NCBI RefSeq assembly: GCF_008831285.2
Contig: NC_045150.1
Coordinates: 7,514,001 to 7,578,000, forward strand
DNA: 64,000 bases
Direction of reading: 5' to 3'
Source of the DNA: Nymphaea colorata
Taxonomy: Eukaryota; Streptophyta; Magnoliopsida; Nymphaeales; Nymphaeaceae
Shown piece by piece: positions 24,799 through 36,374 of this stretch (position 1 is its first letter; the number at the start of each line of letters is the position of its first letter). The position numbers and the translations under genes are program-made. The notes beneath the pieces are model-generated. The model saw only the letters and a list, made by a program, of their open reading frames with translations, was not told the DNA's origin and ran no database searches.

Positions 24799-24805
24799 TT
24801 AAACA
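24648..24805. repeat. Micron-like unit embedded between two (TA)n tracts
   Basis: A 78-base unit (24668-24745) sits between a (TA)10 tract and a 49-base (TA)n tract at 24746-24794. GTTTAATCTCAT at 24669-24680 is the perfect inverted partner of ATGAGATTAAAC at 24794-24805, so the whole can fold as a hairpin closed over the TA tract. A diverged relative of the unit lies at 25007-25065 next to another dinucleotide array. Association of small elements with TA arrays is the hallmark of plant micron MITEs. Confidence 0.4.
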
Positions 24806-25062
24806 TAGATTAAGTTACAAATATAGAAGCTAAGTTGTTTTTAAAGATTCAAAATACCCATCAAGAGGGAGAAAAAAAGAGAGTGACAAATAAATGAGTT
24901 CCCTTAAAAGAAATCCATTGCCTCATTTGAAGGGTATTCTGGTTTCTTGAAAAAATAATATGACTTATATATTTGCAACTTAATTTCCCCTATCTGATCT
25001 ACTTGTAATTGACATCATATATGATTCCAATTAAGTCTGGTATATGAGGTTTAGCAGCTACC

Positions 25063-25065
<3 letters not shown>

Positions 25066-25115
<50 letters not shown>
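25066..25115. repeat. Compound microsatellite (AC)15-(AT)10
   Basis: A perfect AC array switching directly to an AT array. Confidence 0.9.
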
Positions 25116-26790
25116 TGTCACACAGCAACAATTTATGATACAACAACAGTTCATGGTTCTCTTAGCAACATAGTGTCGTAATTTACTTTTCTTTAAGAAA
25201 CATGACATTAGGTTTTACTGTTGAACATGCATGACTTTAATGCAAACTGTAACAACTTAGTTAATGTTGAAGTTTTTTTTTTCGTAATTTCTTGAAAAAT
25301 TTGAAAATAATGTGCTTGGCATCCAAAATGGTGAAGTAAATGAGGCAAGCTATAATTTTTAACTGAGGGGCTCCGATTTAAAAAATCTAAAACCCTTCAA
25401 TATATAGTAAAATAGTTTATGGAATTTACATAAATAGACAGATAACTGCGAATAACTAATATATAACTAAGGAACTTGTGGGAATCTATGTGGGAAGTTG
25501 CTCTCACAAATTTAATGGAAATAAGTTTTGCTTTCAAAAAAAAAAGTAAATAACCAAATTTAATTTTCCTGGCTCGTGCTAAATCCTCAGTGTTTCCATT
25601 GCCAAACACCCCTAGATATTATTATATGGTATCCAAAGTTCAATAAATCGAGAGAGCTCCATTTTGGAGTAAATCTGCTGAACACCAATTAATTTGCACA
25701 ATAAAAAAAAAATTCAAACGTTTTTCGTGATTAGTATTAATACCAAAATAAACTTTTCAGCCGCCTTTACTTTTAAGAGGCGTTTGACCTTCCCTAGAAC
25801 TTGAATAGATTCGTCGCCAATTTTGCCAAATTGATGGAATGGCGACGATTCAATGGATTCTGTGGACAATATTCTGTTTCTCACATCAAACGCCCTTGTA
25901 TATATTGTTCTGTTTCTCACAGCAAATGCATTCACACACACACACACACACGTATATATATATAATTTTGACTTTTCATTCATAAAGATGGAAAGCCAAA
26001 GCGTTCAATGAAGCTCGTGCTTTCTCTTTCGTTGCGTGTTTGTATTAATGTAAGCCGCAAGATAGGTGATCATTTTAAAGTAAAATATCAACTAGAAGAA
26101 AAAAATCAGGATTAGAGATCACATGCATGCATTTAAAGAAAAGATTTTATTGTATTGTTTGCCCTAGCTGCACTAAGTGGATGATTCTTTTCGGGTGTAA
26201 TTTAAATTATCAATCGCACTCATAGGGAACGTGCATTCCGGCGTTGCCCAACAAAATAATATAACCAGCGGCGAAGATGCTCCAGGGCAGGTGTTTCATC
26301 TTGAATGCGTAATTGAAGACAGATTGTCCCATGAGACATTGTGTCTCACGGTATATAGTAAGAATAAATTTAAAGCATTTTAAGGCAAACCATAGTAAGA
26401 CAATGCATCTGATCAGATGGTTTGTCTCATCACTCTTGCAAACAATGACATGGAGGAATACCTTTTTGCTTTATTTTATTTGGTTGGTTTGTTCCAACTC
26501 CAATATCGGCAAGCCATAGCATTAATAACTACTAAGTAAACTAAAAGGATTATAGAAATTTATTTCACATGGAAAACAAGAATCTTCTGATAATGAATCC
26601 CAATCTGTTCGGTCTTGTTCTATGATCTGGTTCGAACTTGCAGTCCAAATAATCCTGTATGTCCATGACATGTCTGTCCTTAATGGAAGAAGGTATTTTG
26701 AATGTAGAACACATGGGTCCGCTGTGTCGTATCGGTATCTTGTAGGCGAAATGCCAAGGACGGATGCTTTGTGAAACATCAAATACGGCT
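25116..26790. other. Intergenic; no gene seen
   Basis: No supported exon. Contains an (AC)n tract at 25932-25951. Confidence 0.45.
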
Positions 26791-26796
26791 CATCTT

Positions 26797-26931
26797 AGGG
26801 GCATCTGGCAATAGGAACACTGATACAGTGTTATTAGTGTTCTACGAATCTGTACTCCCAAACATTCCATCAATAGAAATACAGTTTTATGAAGCATTTG
26901 TGTTAGTGTTCCTCATGTTGCCAAACACTCG
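26797..26931. mobile_element. Small MITE, 'TTTGGCAACAN...GAACAC' type
   Basis: The left end GGCATCTGGCAATAGGAACAC is the imperfect inverted partner of the right end GTGTTCCTCATGTTGCCAAAC. Length about 135 bp, no coding capacity. Target duplication not clear. Confidence 0.5.
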
Positions 26932-27036
26932 ATCCGTTAATTAGTTTGCTTTTGTTCTTTTCATTGGTTGAGTTTTAAGAATAAAATTAAAACCAAATGC
27001 ATTTTAAGGCTTCCTTCTGAAACCACATTGCCACTC

Positions 27037-27178
27037 TAGGAGTTGTTTGGTAGCAACGACACTCTATGAATATCCCACGAATCTGCTGCAGTGATTGAGA
27101 AGTTTTAATGTTCCATGAATTTGACCAAAGATTCATGAAACTGTTACATAGTGTCCCCACTGCCAAACGGCTCTTAAG
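27037..27178. mobile_element. Small MITE, second member of the same type
   Basis: Left end GTTGTTTGGTAGCAACGACAC, right end GTGTCCCCACTGCCAAACGG, imperfect terminal inverted repeats of about 20 bases resembling those of 26797-26931. Confidence 0.5.
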
Positions 27179-29044
27179 GCTGTCTTAATGCACATTATTG
27201 CAATAAAATATAAGCCTGCTGATGCCCTAGCAAGCGAAATCTGCCACCATCTACTTCTCTCTCTCTAAATAAATAACTGCGTTACATTTCCGAGTTCATA
27301 TTTAACATGGAAAAGTATATGTAATTTTAGGCCTAAGATAGGATCATCCACGTTCTCTAAGGTTATAATATTATATCCTTGATCAAGATCTACGAGTATT
27401 ATTCGAATATATTATGGCTATCTGTTACATCATATATACGGAACAACACCATCTTTACTTGGAGATCTACGAGTCATTTGCCTACACGAATTTCATTAAA
27501 TAAGATTAGGATTTGATCTCCAAAATGGTACCTAGAGAACTTTTCCTATAAAATAGTTCACTAAGATCATTGGATAATGCAATGAGTTAGTTGACTTGGC
27601 CCAAATTACTTCCTTGTATACGACTCTTTGATTAATACGTGTGTGTGTGTGTGTGTGCATGTAAAGACTAGATCAAGACGACTATATATACAATACAAGT
27701 TAGGATATGTAGTTTAGCTTTGTATATCTCCTTAGATTTTTTGACAATCACTTGTAGAAGATCCCACCCTCCATATTTTCTACCAAAGGCTGAGCTTGGG
27801 AGCAGCTATTAGTATAAAAGGCACCATTATTAAACAAATAATTAAATGGTGTGCCTTTAATGTTTCTATTGCAAAATCTTTTTTTAAACAATTCAAATAA
27901 TTTCTAAATGATGCACGTAATTTTTTTTTTTTGAAAGAAATTTTTAAACACATATTTTGGAAGTGTGAAAAAGACCACCAAAAACACACCCAAAAAAAAA
28001 CATCAAATGGCTTACAATGCTTGTTCTAGAAAACAATAATTTATTAAAAGAAGATTCGAATCAATGACTTGTGAAAGAAAACATTAAATTCATCTAAATA
28101 TCAAATTAAACAGTAAAGCAAGAACAATTATCATTTAATATGAGGCACAGAAGAAGACAGCAAAACTTAAGAACCGTCCTTCGTCGGTTACACAAGTCAG
28201 ATCTAGAAATCAATATTGCGATGTACGCAGCTTAGAAAGCATGGTGTGGCTGAGCTTGTGACATGCAAGGCCATCCACCTATGACTACGAGCGATGAAGA
28301 CAGGCATCGTGAACATTGAAAGGCATTGAAAGCTATCGATATCGTCGATTGGACTTGTTGATCATTTATTGCACTCTTGATGGTGTATGTCTCTTTTTCT
28401 TAGGAAATTTGTCTAAATATAAAGGAATCTTGATCATGCACAGAATAGTGGAAATTAATTAGCTATAAAGTGATATTTCATCCTTAGAACTACTGCCCTT
28501 GAATTTAAAACAAGTAGTATAAAGAGGGTACTTAAAACCGATGCAAAAGCTACTCGGGATATTGTCATTCACATATTTAAAAGCTATATATATATATGTG
28601 TGTGTATATATATATATATATATAACATTGACGTATCTGGCTCCGCCACTGCTTCATATCCTTATAAATGCAGGTTCTATGATGCATTGAACTCTGCGCA
28701 TGCACACCCAAATAAGTGCATGCGGTCCTGAGGAGCTAGCACTTTGAACGTTAATATGCTTTTAATCTTCATACAGTTGAACATTGCTATCGGAAGGCGC
28801 CTGTTACACTCGTCTGCTTTCATGGAGGTACTGCTCAACCGGGCCTTAAGTAAGTCGTCTGTAATGGTTAAAATATATTGTCACTAAAGAAGTTAACATC
28901 TGATCCAGATAAAGCTCGAATCTAGTTATTTCATTGCTCGTTTTGCAAAATAAAAAATTTAAAAACATGCTTTTACGTGTACTTGTGTGTGCATGCATGC
29001 ATGGATTTACATGTATATGGCATAATTATGTGCACTTGTACATG
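27179..29044. other. Intergenic; no gene seen
   Basis: No supported exon or RNA gene. Contains (GT)n at 27639-27657 and a (TA)n/(TG)n tract at 28585-28624 that is directly followed by a TGGCTCCGCCACTG hAT-type terminus at about 28638-28652. Confidence 0.45.
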
Positions 29045-29215
29045 GCGCAGGATCAGAAATTTTCATAAAAAGGGCCAAATTATAATTTCAAAATTTTAAG
29101 AAGGGCCAAAATATATATAAGATAAATATTTTTTTTTTAAAATTTAGTTGTAAATAAAAAAAAATTAAGGAGGGGACAAGCCCTTACCAGCCCCACGTTG
29201 GCTTCAGTCCTGGCT
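29045..29215. repeat. hAT-type 'TGGCTCCGCC' family copy, decayed
   Basis: Carries the AAGGGCCAAATTATAATTTC, TTTTAAAATTTAGTTGTAAAT and GGGGACAAGCCCTTACCAGC blocks of the family and ends in ACGTTGGCTTC, a degraded version of the terminal ACGTTGGCTCC. Confidence 0.5.
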
Positions 29216-29288
29216 TCGAGGAGTGTAATATAATTGGCGAGACGTTGGCTTCAGTCCTGGCTTCGAGGAGTGTAATATAATTGGCGAG
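29195..29288. repeat. Perfect 47-bp tandem duplication
   Basis: The unit starting ACGTTGGCTTCAGTCCTGG and ending ATTGGCGAG occurs twice in direct succession (29195-29241 and 29242-29288) without a mismatch, spanning the end of the hAT-type repeat. The perfect identity indicates a recent event. Confidence 0.9.
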
Positions 29289-31308
29289 TTTGTGCCTGCC
29301 GTAATTACAGTAATTTCCTTAGATCGTAAATGGTGGGATTTGTGATACTCAAATGGGTATCCACCTGAGCCTGAACTTGCAAAATTAATCTACAACACAT
29401 GCACTTTATGTTATTAATATGTTTTTTTTTTTTTCACTTAGTACACATGCACAGTACATAATTGTTAAGATTGAGAAAGGTATATCTACACGTACATCTA
29501 TGAGTCCATTTCTTAAAGCTTCATATCGTGTTTTTCGGACAGGTGCCAAACTTTTGCCGACTATTGCGAAATGAAGACTTCACATCAAATCAAATCATGT
29601 TAAAACACGTCAAGTTTTAAATTATTTTCCAATTCCATGCAACGACGATTGGAATTGGTTTTTTCTTTGCACAACAATGAAAAGCAATACTGCTGCCATT
29701 CAATTTGACTGATTATTTAACCAGGCGTGTGGATCTTCCTTTTTTGGACTGCTCTTTGTTAAGAAAGATTTGCGGAGTGCAGTAGAATTTCAAAAATGTT
29801 AAAAATAAGGCCATTCATTTCCATCAAGATTTGATGTAACATTTTGATTGGTAAGGATTATATATATATATAGAAAGAGAGAGAGATTCTTAAAACAATT
29901 GCCATTACAAGTGAAGTCAAAAGTTATTTCAAGCTCTATAAAGGGGGTGATTTTTTTAATTGACAAAGATAAAGTCTGGATCTAAATCAAACCATGAAAT
30001 TTATCTTTGAATCCAAAGGTTTTTCTTATAGTTAGATGCTGACGTCGGCCTCTACTTTGCATGATTTCTTAATGAAGTGCATGTAACACGATTACACTGC
30101 ACAAAAATGAACGTCAATTTGGAATATCGACGACCAACATGAAATATTCGTTTTTCCAATTGCTTCATCGTCTTCTTATTATTTTATGAAAATTAATGAC
30201 ACGCTATTTCTTTTAAAAGGGTTAGGCAACCTAACCCAAATTATTTATCATGTTAGATAATTTCATCGCATTGTATAATCATAGAGCTTTTAAGATCAGC
30301 GCCTTAATTAAAACCAATAGAGGATATATTAGAATATGGCCGCAAGATTATTTGATTGTTAGTGCAGATCGCAATAAATAAGCCGCGTTGAAGATGCCTT
30401 ATCGTGGGAGAAATAAGTTTTTAAAAGAGATGTTCTTCCTGCAAGATGACTACGGCCTTGACTTATGGGCAACTGACACTAAACCAGCTAGCTCTGGACT
30501 TAAGCGATGAACATGCATTCTGAAACAAATTAATTGAATCATTGATTTGTTACTTAGAGTTAACATAACTTATGCCAATTGGAGACACTTGAATATATGT
30601 CTCTCTTGTCTCGTTTTTGACTTTTCATTCTTATTCAAGATGCGTATCGTTTCATTGGCTAAATTTTTAAAAACAGTATCAAATAATTTGTCAATAGCAA
30701 TAACGCAGCTACGAATTAGTGAGAACACAGACTCTCTCTCTCTCTCTCTCTCTCTTTCTTTCTCTCTCTTATTTGTCTGATTTTTTTTACAAAGTATTCA
30801 AAATAAGAAAACTTTTTCCATTACTCCAGTTTCAAATATTTCTTGTTATATTTGTAATTGCTTTTTTTCTTTCTTTTCTTGTTAGGCAGAGAAATCTGGA
30901 TTTGGGTAGACCTAATCAGAATCCACGTTTTCATTTAACATATGCTGATACACGTATATTTGGATTCCATTTTAAAATCACCTGTTATCTGGATCATGTT
31001 CTGATATATGGATCTATATAATGAACTTATCATTCTCATATCCATGTCTTAAGTTCATATATATTGGGATGGGTTCCATAGTCGATACTTAACCAGTGGA
31101 AAGCCCAAGTTACATGTTCGTGGAGGCAACCATGGATGAAAAACGTCTAACAAACAATCTAAGGCCCGCACTGATTAATAGTAAAACGGAAAAAGGTTAT
31201 TTCTAAATCAAATGAAGTTTGCTTATATATATATATATATTATAGTACAGGAGAATAAATACTAGCCCATAGTTGTTGCCAGAATTGTGGCCAACAAGGC
31301 TTTAGATT
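29289..31308. other. Intergenic; no gene seen
   Basis: No supported exon or RNA gene. Contains a (CT)n tract at 30732-30770 and (TA)n at about 31225-31240. Confidence 0.45.
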
Positions 31309-31792
31309 GGACCCATGTCTACCGAGGTCCAACATGTAAATTCAATGTTTTAGATTGGGCTCTGTAGAGCATATCTCCGCCCCTGATCTAGAGATTTAGG
31401 TTTCATTATAGGAACGTGAGGAACGTCTCGTTTTTAGTTTTTCTACAACTGTCGATGCTGAGCATATACAGGAGGTAATCATATGGAAGGTGTTGATGAA
31501 TTTGGACAAGCTAAAACATATATATGAGGAGTCGATTTGGATCACAGACATACTGACAACAGAGAAGGAAGGTCTTCATACGAGATCTGATTCATCTGCA
31601 ACTTTAAAATCAAGTGCTAACTGAGTCAGGTTAGCAGTAAAGGACGATGCCCATTGACTAACTAGCAGGAATGTACAAGGAGCTAGCTTAGCTTAGCTCG
31701 AGTTGGGCTGGAGTGACATATTACTCAGCTGAAACTCAATTCGAGCTTCATGAGGCAGGTCGAACTCAATCTTGACCTACTTAAGCTCGTGT
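31309..31792 (+). repeat. Left arm of a ~984-bp inverted repeat
   Basis: Reverse complement of 31804-32292 with an 11-base loop (31793-31803). The region about 31455-31690 is nearly identical between arms; outer parts are more diverged, and one 12-base insertion lies near 31706. The arm contains a 60-codon open stretch running on the plus strand (IQEVIIWKVLMNLDKLKHIY and on, ending KSSAN-stop), conserved in both arms; I do not recognise it. The inner 100 bases use the same CTCGAG/CTCAACTCGA wording as the hAT-like MITEs. Confidence 0.9.
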
Positions 31793-31803
31793 CTCGTGTC
31801 ATT

Positions 31804-32292
31804 ACACGTGCTTAAATAGGTCAAGATTGAGTTCGACCTGCCTCATGAAGCTCGAGTTGAGTTTGAGCTGAGTAATATGTAACTCGAGCTAAGCTAAGCT
31901 AGCTCCTTGTACATTCCTGCTAGTTAGTCAATGGGCATCGTCCTTTACTGCTAACCTGACTCAGTTAGCACTTGATTTTAGAGTTGCAGATGAATCAGAT
32001 CTCGTATGAAGACCTTCCTTCTCTGTTGTCAGTATGTCTGTGATCCAAATCGACTCCTCATATATATGTTTTAGCTTGTCCAAATTCATCAACACCTTCC
32101 ATATGATTACCTCCTGTATATGCTCAGTATCGATGGTTGTAAAAAAACTCAAAACGAGACATTCCTCAAATTCCTATAATGAGGTGGAATTCAGAACAAA
32201 AAGAAACCTTCTCCGGATCAAGGGAGGAGATATGCCCCAAGCCCAATCTAAAACTTTGAATTTACATGTTGAACCTCGGTGGACATGGGTCC
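31804..32292 (-). repeat. Right arm of the ~984-bp inverted repeat
   Basis: Inverted partner of 31309-31792. The same 60-codon open stretch reads on the minus strand here, with near-identical protein sequence. The outermost 170 bases retain alignment (for example GGACCCATGTC-ACCGAGG next to the end) at visibly lower identity than the interior. Confidence 0.9.
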
Positions 32293-32779
32293 CGTTATAT
32301 GGGTAGCCCCACTAGACCTGAGTGACTGGCCGAAAGGCAATTGAAAATAGGTTAAATATTTCGTCCTACGAAAAAAAAAAAAAAAATCTATCTCTACCTA
32401 TGCTCCAAATACAAGGATGTTGGGGGTAGAACGGCACAAGATAAGAATACCTCTTCATTTGGGTCAAAGATGACCTGCGGTGTTTCATGTTGGTGAAGAT
32501 TGGCCAACAGAAAAGGCTTGAGCCAAGTCAAATTTAAACAAGTGGAGCTCTTGTAACTTGAACTAGACTTGTTTATAACTTAAGTTTTAACTGTCCGGTT
32601 CAGATTTACATTGTAGGGTTTGAGTTAGGGTGGATTCCTTTGGGTCTGCCTGCTGTTGTTCCGGATCTAAAGCAGGGAACGTCTGAACTGGATGCAGGTT
32701 GAATCTGGCCTTACACGGTACACGCATTGTCTTATACATTATATTAGTAGGCCCGTGACATTGTCTTATACCTCGGGAA
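32293..32779. other. Intergenic; no gene seen
   Basis: Contains a poly-A run near 32371. No supported exon. Confidence 0.4.
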
Positions 32780-33150
32780 AAAGGGTAGTGACCGAAGAAT
32801 GAAAGTTTTAACCTCGAAAAAACGCAAAAAAGGGATAAGTTAAATGGCTGTTTAAAACTTTTAAAAGTGCATTTTTTTGAAAGAAACATTAAAAACAAAA
32901 CACATTTTTTTTTCACTTTTTTCATTTTTTCAGTTTTTTTAAAGTCAAACATTTCATTTTTTATTTTTTATTTGTTGCAAATCTACTTATCTTGTGATGT
33001 TTGTGTTATTAGTTTCTCACTTATTTTATTTTATTTTTATTTTTTAAAATTTTTCAAAATTTACCATATTTTTCTTTTTTTTTCAAGCTTTCCGTATTAT
33101 ACCCGAGAAAACCTCGCCGTTTAAAACTCTACGACGTTATTTGTGACTAT
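32780..33150 (+). repeat. A+T-rich dispersed repeat, copy 2 of an inverted pair
   Basis: Inverted relative of 6855-7180, ending GTTATTTGTGACTATGGTTTT. The 85-codon Phe/Ile-rich ORF is the counterpart of the one in copy 1, which shows that the similarity is of the repeat and not of a conserved protein with a start and stop. Confidence 0.6.
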
Positions 33151-33317
33151 GGTTTTAACTGGGGTTGCAGATGGTTCACATTTTTTTTGAAGGCTTTCTC
33201 GATTTCTATTGCATTTGATAAGACTTTTAATTTATTTCTCAGGATCCAATCTAATAGTTGACCTACCACTATGTCTGAAAATAGATGGCATGTTGCAAAA
33301 ATTGAGTATTATAACTT

Positions 33318-33381
33318 GGGTTCGCAGCTCAGTATTTAACTGCAGATCAAGAGGTCACCGGTTCGAACCCGATTGGGCCGT
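33318..33381 (+). pseudogene. tRNA-Cys(GCA) pseudogene lacking part of the D arm
   Basis: The anticodon arm, variable region and T arm read ACTGCAGATCAAGAGGTCAC and then CGGTTCGAACCCGATTGGG, which match plant tRNA-Cys with anticodon GCA; the B box GGTTCGAACCC is intact. Compared with the usual 72-base gene, 8 bases of the D loop/stem (GGTAGAGC) are absent between CAGCTCAGT and ATTTAACTGC. There is also a mismatch in the T stem (CCGAT instead of CCGGT) and weakened acceptor pairing (GGGTTCG with TGGGCCG). The A box is destroyed by the deletion, so it should not be transcribed into a functional tRNA. Confidence 0.75.
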
Positions 33382-33384
33382 GCA

Positions 33385-34300
33385 GTGCTTTAAACATTTG
33401 TTTTCTTATCTAATTCCTTTATTCTTTTTCCAAGACACTTTCGGTAGTAGACTTGCTATGAATCTTCACATTGGTTGTGCTGCCTTCTTCATGATATCAC
33501 ACAACACTTTTGAAATGTGTTTTCGTCGCGTTTAATATGTTGCCTTCGTTTTTCCTTTTTCCCATCGCCTCCAATCACAGATGATTTTATCATTGATCTT
33601 TTGCCACATCAACAAAAAAATGCCATACCGGATTGTTCACGTACATGATCAAATCCATGTATTTCAAATCTAAAGTAATCAAACACCCCCTTATAGGATA
33701 GCAACGACCATGTGGATATTCTGACCAACTACTTTTTTTGTGAACCTGGTAAAATGTGCCATACATGAAATGCCACAAATAGCACAATGGAGGGCCTCTC
33801 AAGAAGGTAATTTTAACACTTCATGCAGATATATAATAATATCTCACCTTACACAAATACTTCTAGGGCAATTGTGCCAAGGACCTTTGTAATGCCATTA
33901 TAGGCAATCGTGCTAAATACCTTTTATAATGCATCTTCATAAATTAGAAGTACTCCAAACAGCAAAACATATTTGCATAACATATAAGACTCATATTTAA
34001 ATAGAAGCATAAAAAAATAAGTTATCATCAAATCACCTGAATGAATGACAAATACATCGACATGCATTCATATTGATGTTTCAAACGAAAGTCTTTCCTG
34101 TCAAAACATGCCAAAATTTAAAATTGTTACTTACTGTGAGGATTTTCCAATTTGGCGCTAGCTGTAAAAATTTAGTGTAATTATAGAAAAAGGGAAAAGA
34201 GATGAAAATAGAAGCCTCCAAAATTCTATCATGTGCATCTGAATAACGATATACGGAGGACAGCCTCCAACTATAACATGATGCATCTGCAGACAGGAGA
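33385..34300. other. Intergenic; no gene seen
   Basis: Positions about 33590-33700 carry a fragment of the 'ATCAAACACC' MITE-like family. No supported exon. Confidence 0.4.
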
Positions 34301-34304
34301 GGAG

Positions 34305-34440
34305 CCACAAGGTTTTTTGGAGGCTAAATTTGTACAGAGGATGAACAATATTTTTCACAAAGATAGGCCAAATTTACATTTTTAAAACATAAGTATAAAG
34401 GGGACATGGCCCCTGCCAGCCCCCTTCCCTCCGCCCCTGT
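34305..34440. repeat. hAT-type 'TGGCTCCGCC' family copy, truncated
   Basis: Shares AGGCCAAATTTACATTTTTAAAAC and GGGGACATGGCCCCTGCCAGC with the other copies and ends CCTCCGCCCCTGTCTGC. Confidence 0.5.
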
Positions 34441-34629
34441 CTGCAAAACTCAAAAACTTAATCTAAAATATCAACATGATGCATATGTTTATCAGAAGAA
34501 AATGTTAGTTACGTTGAAATGTCACATTACCTAACCATAAATCACAAAATATGTTAGAGCTTAGTTCAATAGAAACGAAAAGGGATTTTCAACTGGCTTC
34601 TCGTTAAAGTCCATTTAAATATCCAGAAT

Positions 34630-34870
34630 GCACATAGGTCACATTTGATCACCGCGGATCTGAGATCTATAGTGATCTGTTGGTCTCAGATCACCATGTT
34701 TTGACCTACCAATCGGATCTCATATCCCCAATTTTTACATTACAACATGGATTTGAGATCCATGTTAGGGGTGGATGTTAAAACTGTGGATTTTATTTAT
34801 TGTGGGTTCCAAATCCCCATGGATCTAAGATCTGTGGGGGAGCCAATGCAACCATAAGGAATTAATGGAA
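34630..34870. repeat. MITE-like copy, 'GTTTGAT...ATCAAAC' family
   Basis: Rich in GGATCTGAGATCTA / TGGATTTGAGATCC blocks, in the order seen at 47690-47955. Left end ACATTTGATCACC. Confidence 0.45.
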
Positions 34871-36374
34871 TGTTCCCAAAAACATGAATGGCAGGGCCTA
34901 TAGTGTCCTGTTGATTTTTTAGGTACCAAATGAAAGATGCATCTGGTTCACCTAAATGAAACATGAATGGCTAAGTGCATGTCCAAAGCTAAAATGAGTT
35001 CTATATTTTATGAATATTGGAAAATACTGATGATTAACCTCAAAAAAAAAAAAAAGCACATGCACTCTGCACTCTGCAACATGCACCCTCGCTCATATTA
35101 AACTCTAGCATTTACTATGTTTTATGGACAATCATAATGTTTGGTGGCATCAATTCCTTCAATAATGAACTAGTCTCACCAAAATAAGCATGAGCTAGAA
35201 AAGAAACATAATGAACCTGCTTAAGTAGTGGTGAAGCCAGGAAAATTGGTTGGGAGGGTCACTCGTTCAGAAATACTCATATAAAGGCTATGTTCCACGA
35301 AAAGCAAAGTGGTAAAACACACTCATTTTGCAAATTTTCTTGTTTCTCTTGAATGCAAAACTATTCAAAATGAGGATGTAATTGATTAAGGTTACCCAGC
35401 ATTTCATAAGGGAATGCACATGGATTTCACATCAATTGTAGGATTGAGGTTTTGAGAAGAACCCGTGTGTGAGGGACCGACGGCAAGAGGATGTAACTGG
35501 GTAACGTTATGCAACAAGTGACAAGAGAATGAGCACATTAGCATATGCAAGCGAACCTGGTTATATGTGGCATAGTGGTACACGATTTTTTGTGCAACAG
35601 TATAGTTGATAACTAAAATTCCCTTAGTGAAAACCTTTTGTAAAGACAAAAATTGAAAATGGAAAAAAGTAAAAAGACTATAGAGGACATTTCTTTTGTA
35701 ATAAATTATCAAAATGCCCTTTCTTCCTTTACTGCACATAGTGCGCATGGTGTGCCCGGTGCACGTAAGTTTCTCTCATATGCAAGTAATTGCAATGCAT
35801 GGTCCTAATATAGCACAGTCCTAAACATTCAGATGTTTTTTTTGTGGCGGGGAATTAGTTTAATTTGTATTAAGTTGCCAGGAGCCTCTTCCTTCAAAAT
35901 TTCTTCTTCTTCTTCTTCTTCTTTGTTGTACTTTGGACACCATCTGGCAATATTGAGAATAGAACTCCATTGAGGGGATCACTGTATCTGTGACTATGAT
36001 TGAATATTATAAGTCTGCCCCTCCTACCAAACTTTAATGCCCAGGGCACCTTCGCACCCACCACTTCTAGATGCACAAGGGAAAAGCAGGTATTTGTTAA
36101 AACATGGTATCACCAATCCCTGAAACAATTCAGAAGTGATCAAGGAATGCTAGACGGCCAAATCTTTTAGTTCTGGTTTTCGAGTAAAGTCAAACAACAA
36201 AATAATTTGAAAGAAGACAATGTCAAAGGTCAAGAGATGACAGAGTGTTTTTGTTAGTTGAAGGAAAATGCAGAGAAAGTTGGAGAGCTGTTAAAGACAA
36301 TGTAACCAAAAGGACCAAAACTATGTATCTCACTTTTTCACCCCAATAAATACTTAAAGACAACAGATGTTTAC
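34871..36374. other. Intergenic; no gene seen
   Basis: No supported exon. Contains a (TTC)n tract at 35901-35923 and at about 35222-35300 a degraded start of the 'AGTGGCGGAGCC' repeat family. Confidence 0.4.

Noticed and set aside
24999-25208. Cys-Val/Tyr-Ile repeat ORF
   Set aside because: Translation of the (AC)n(AT)n array.
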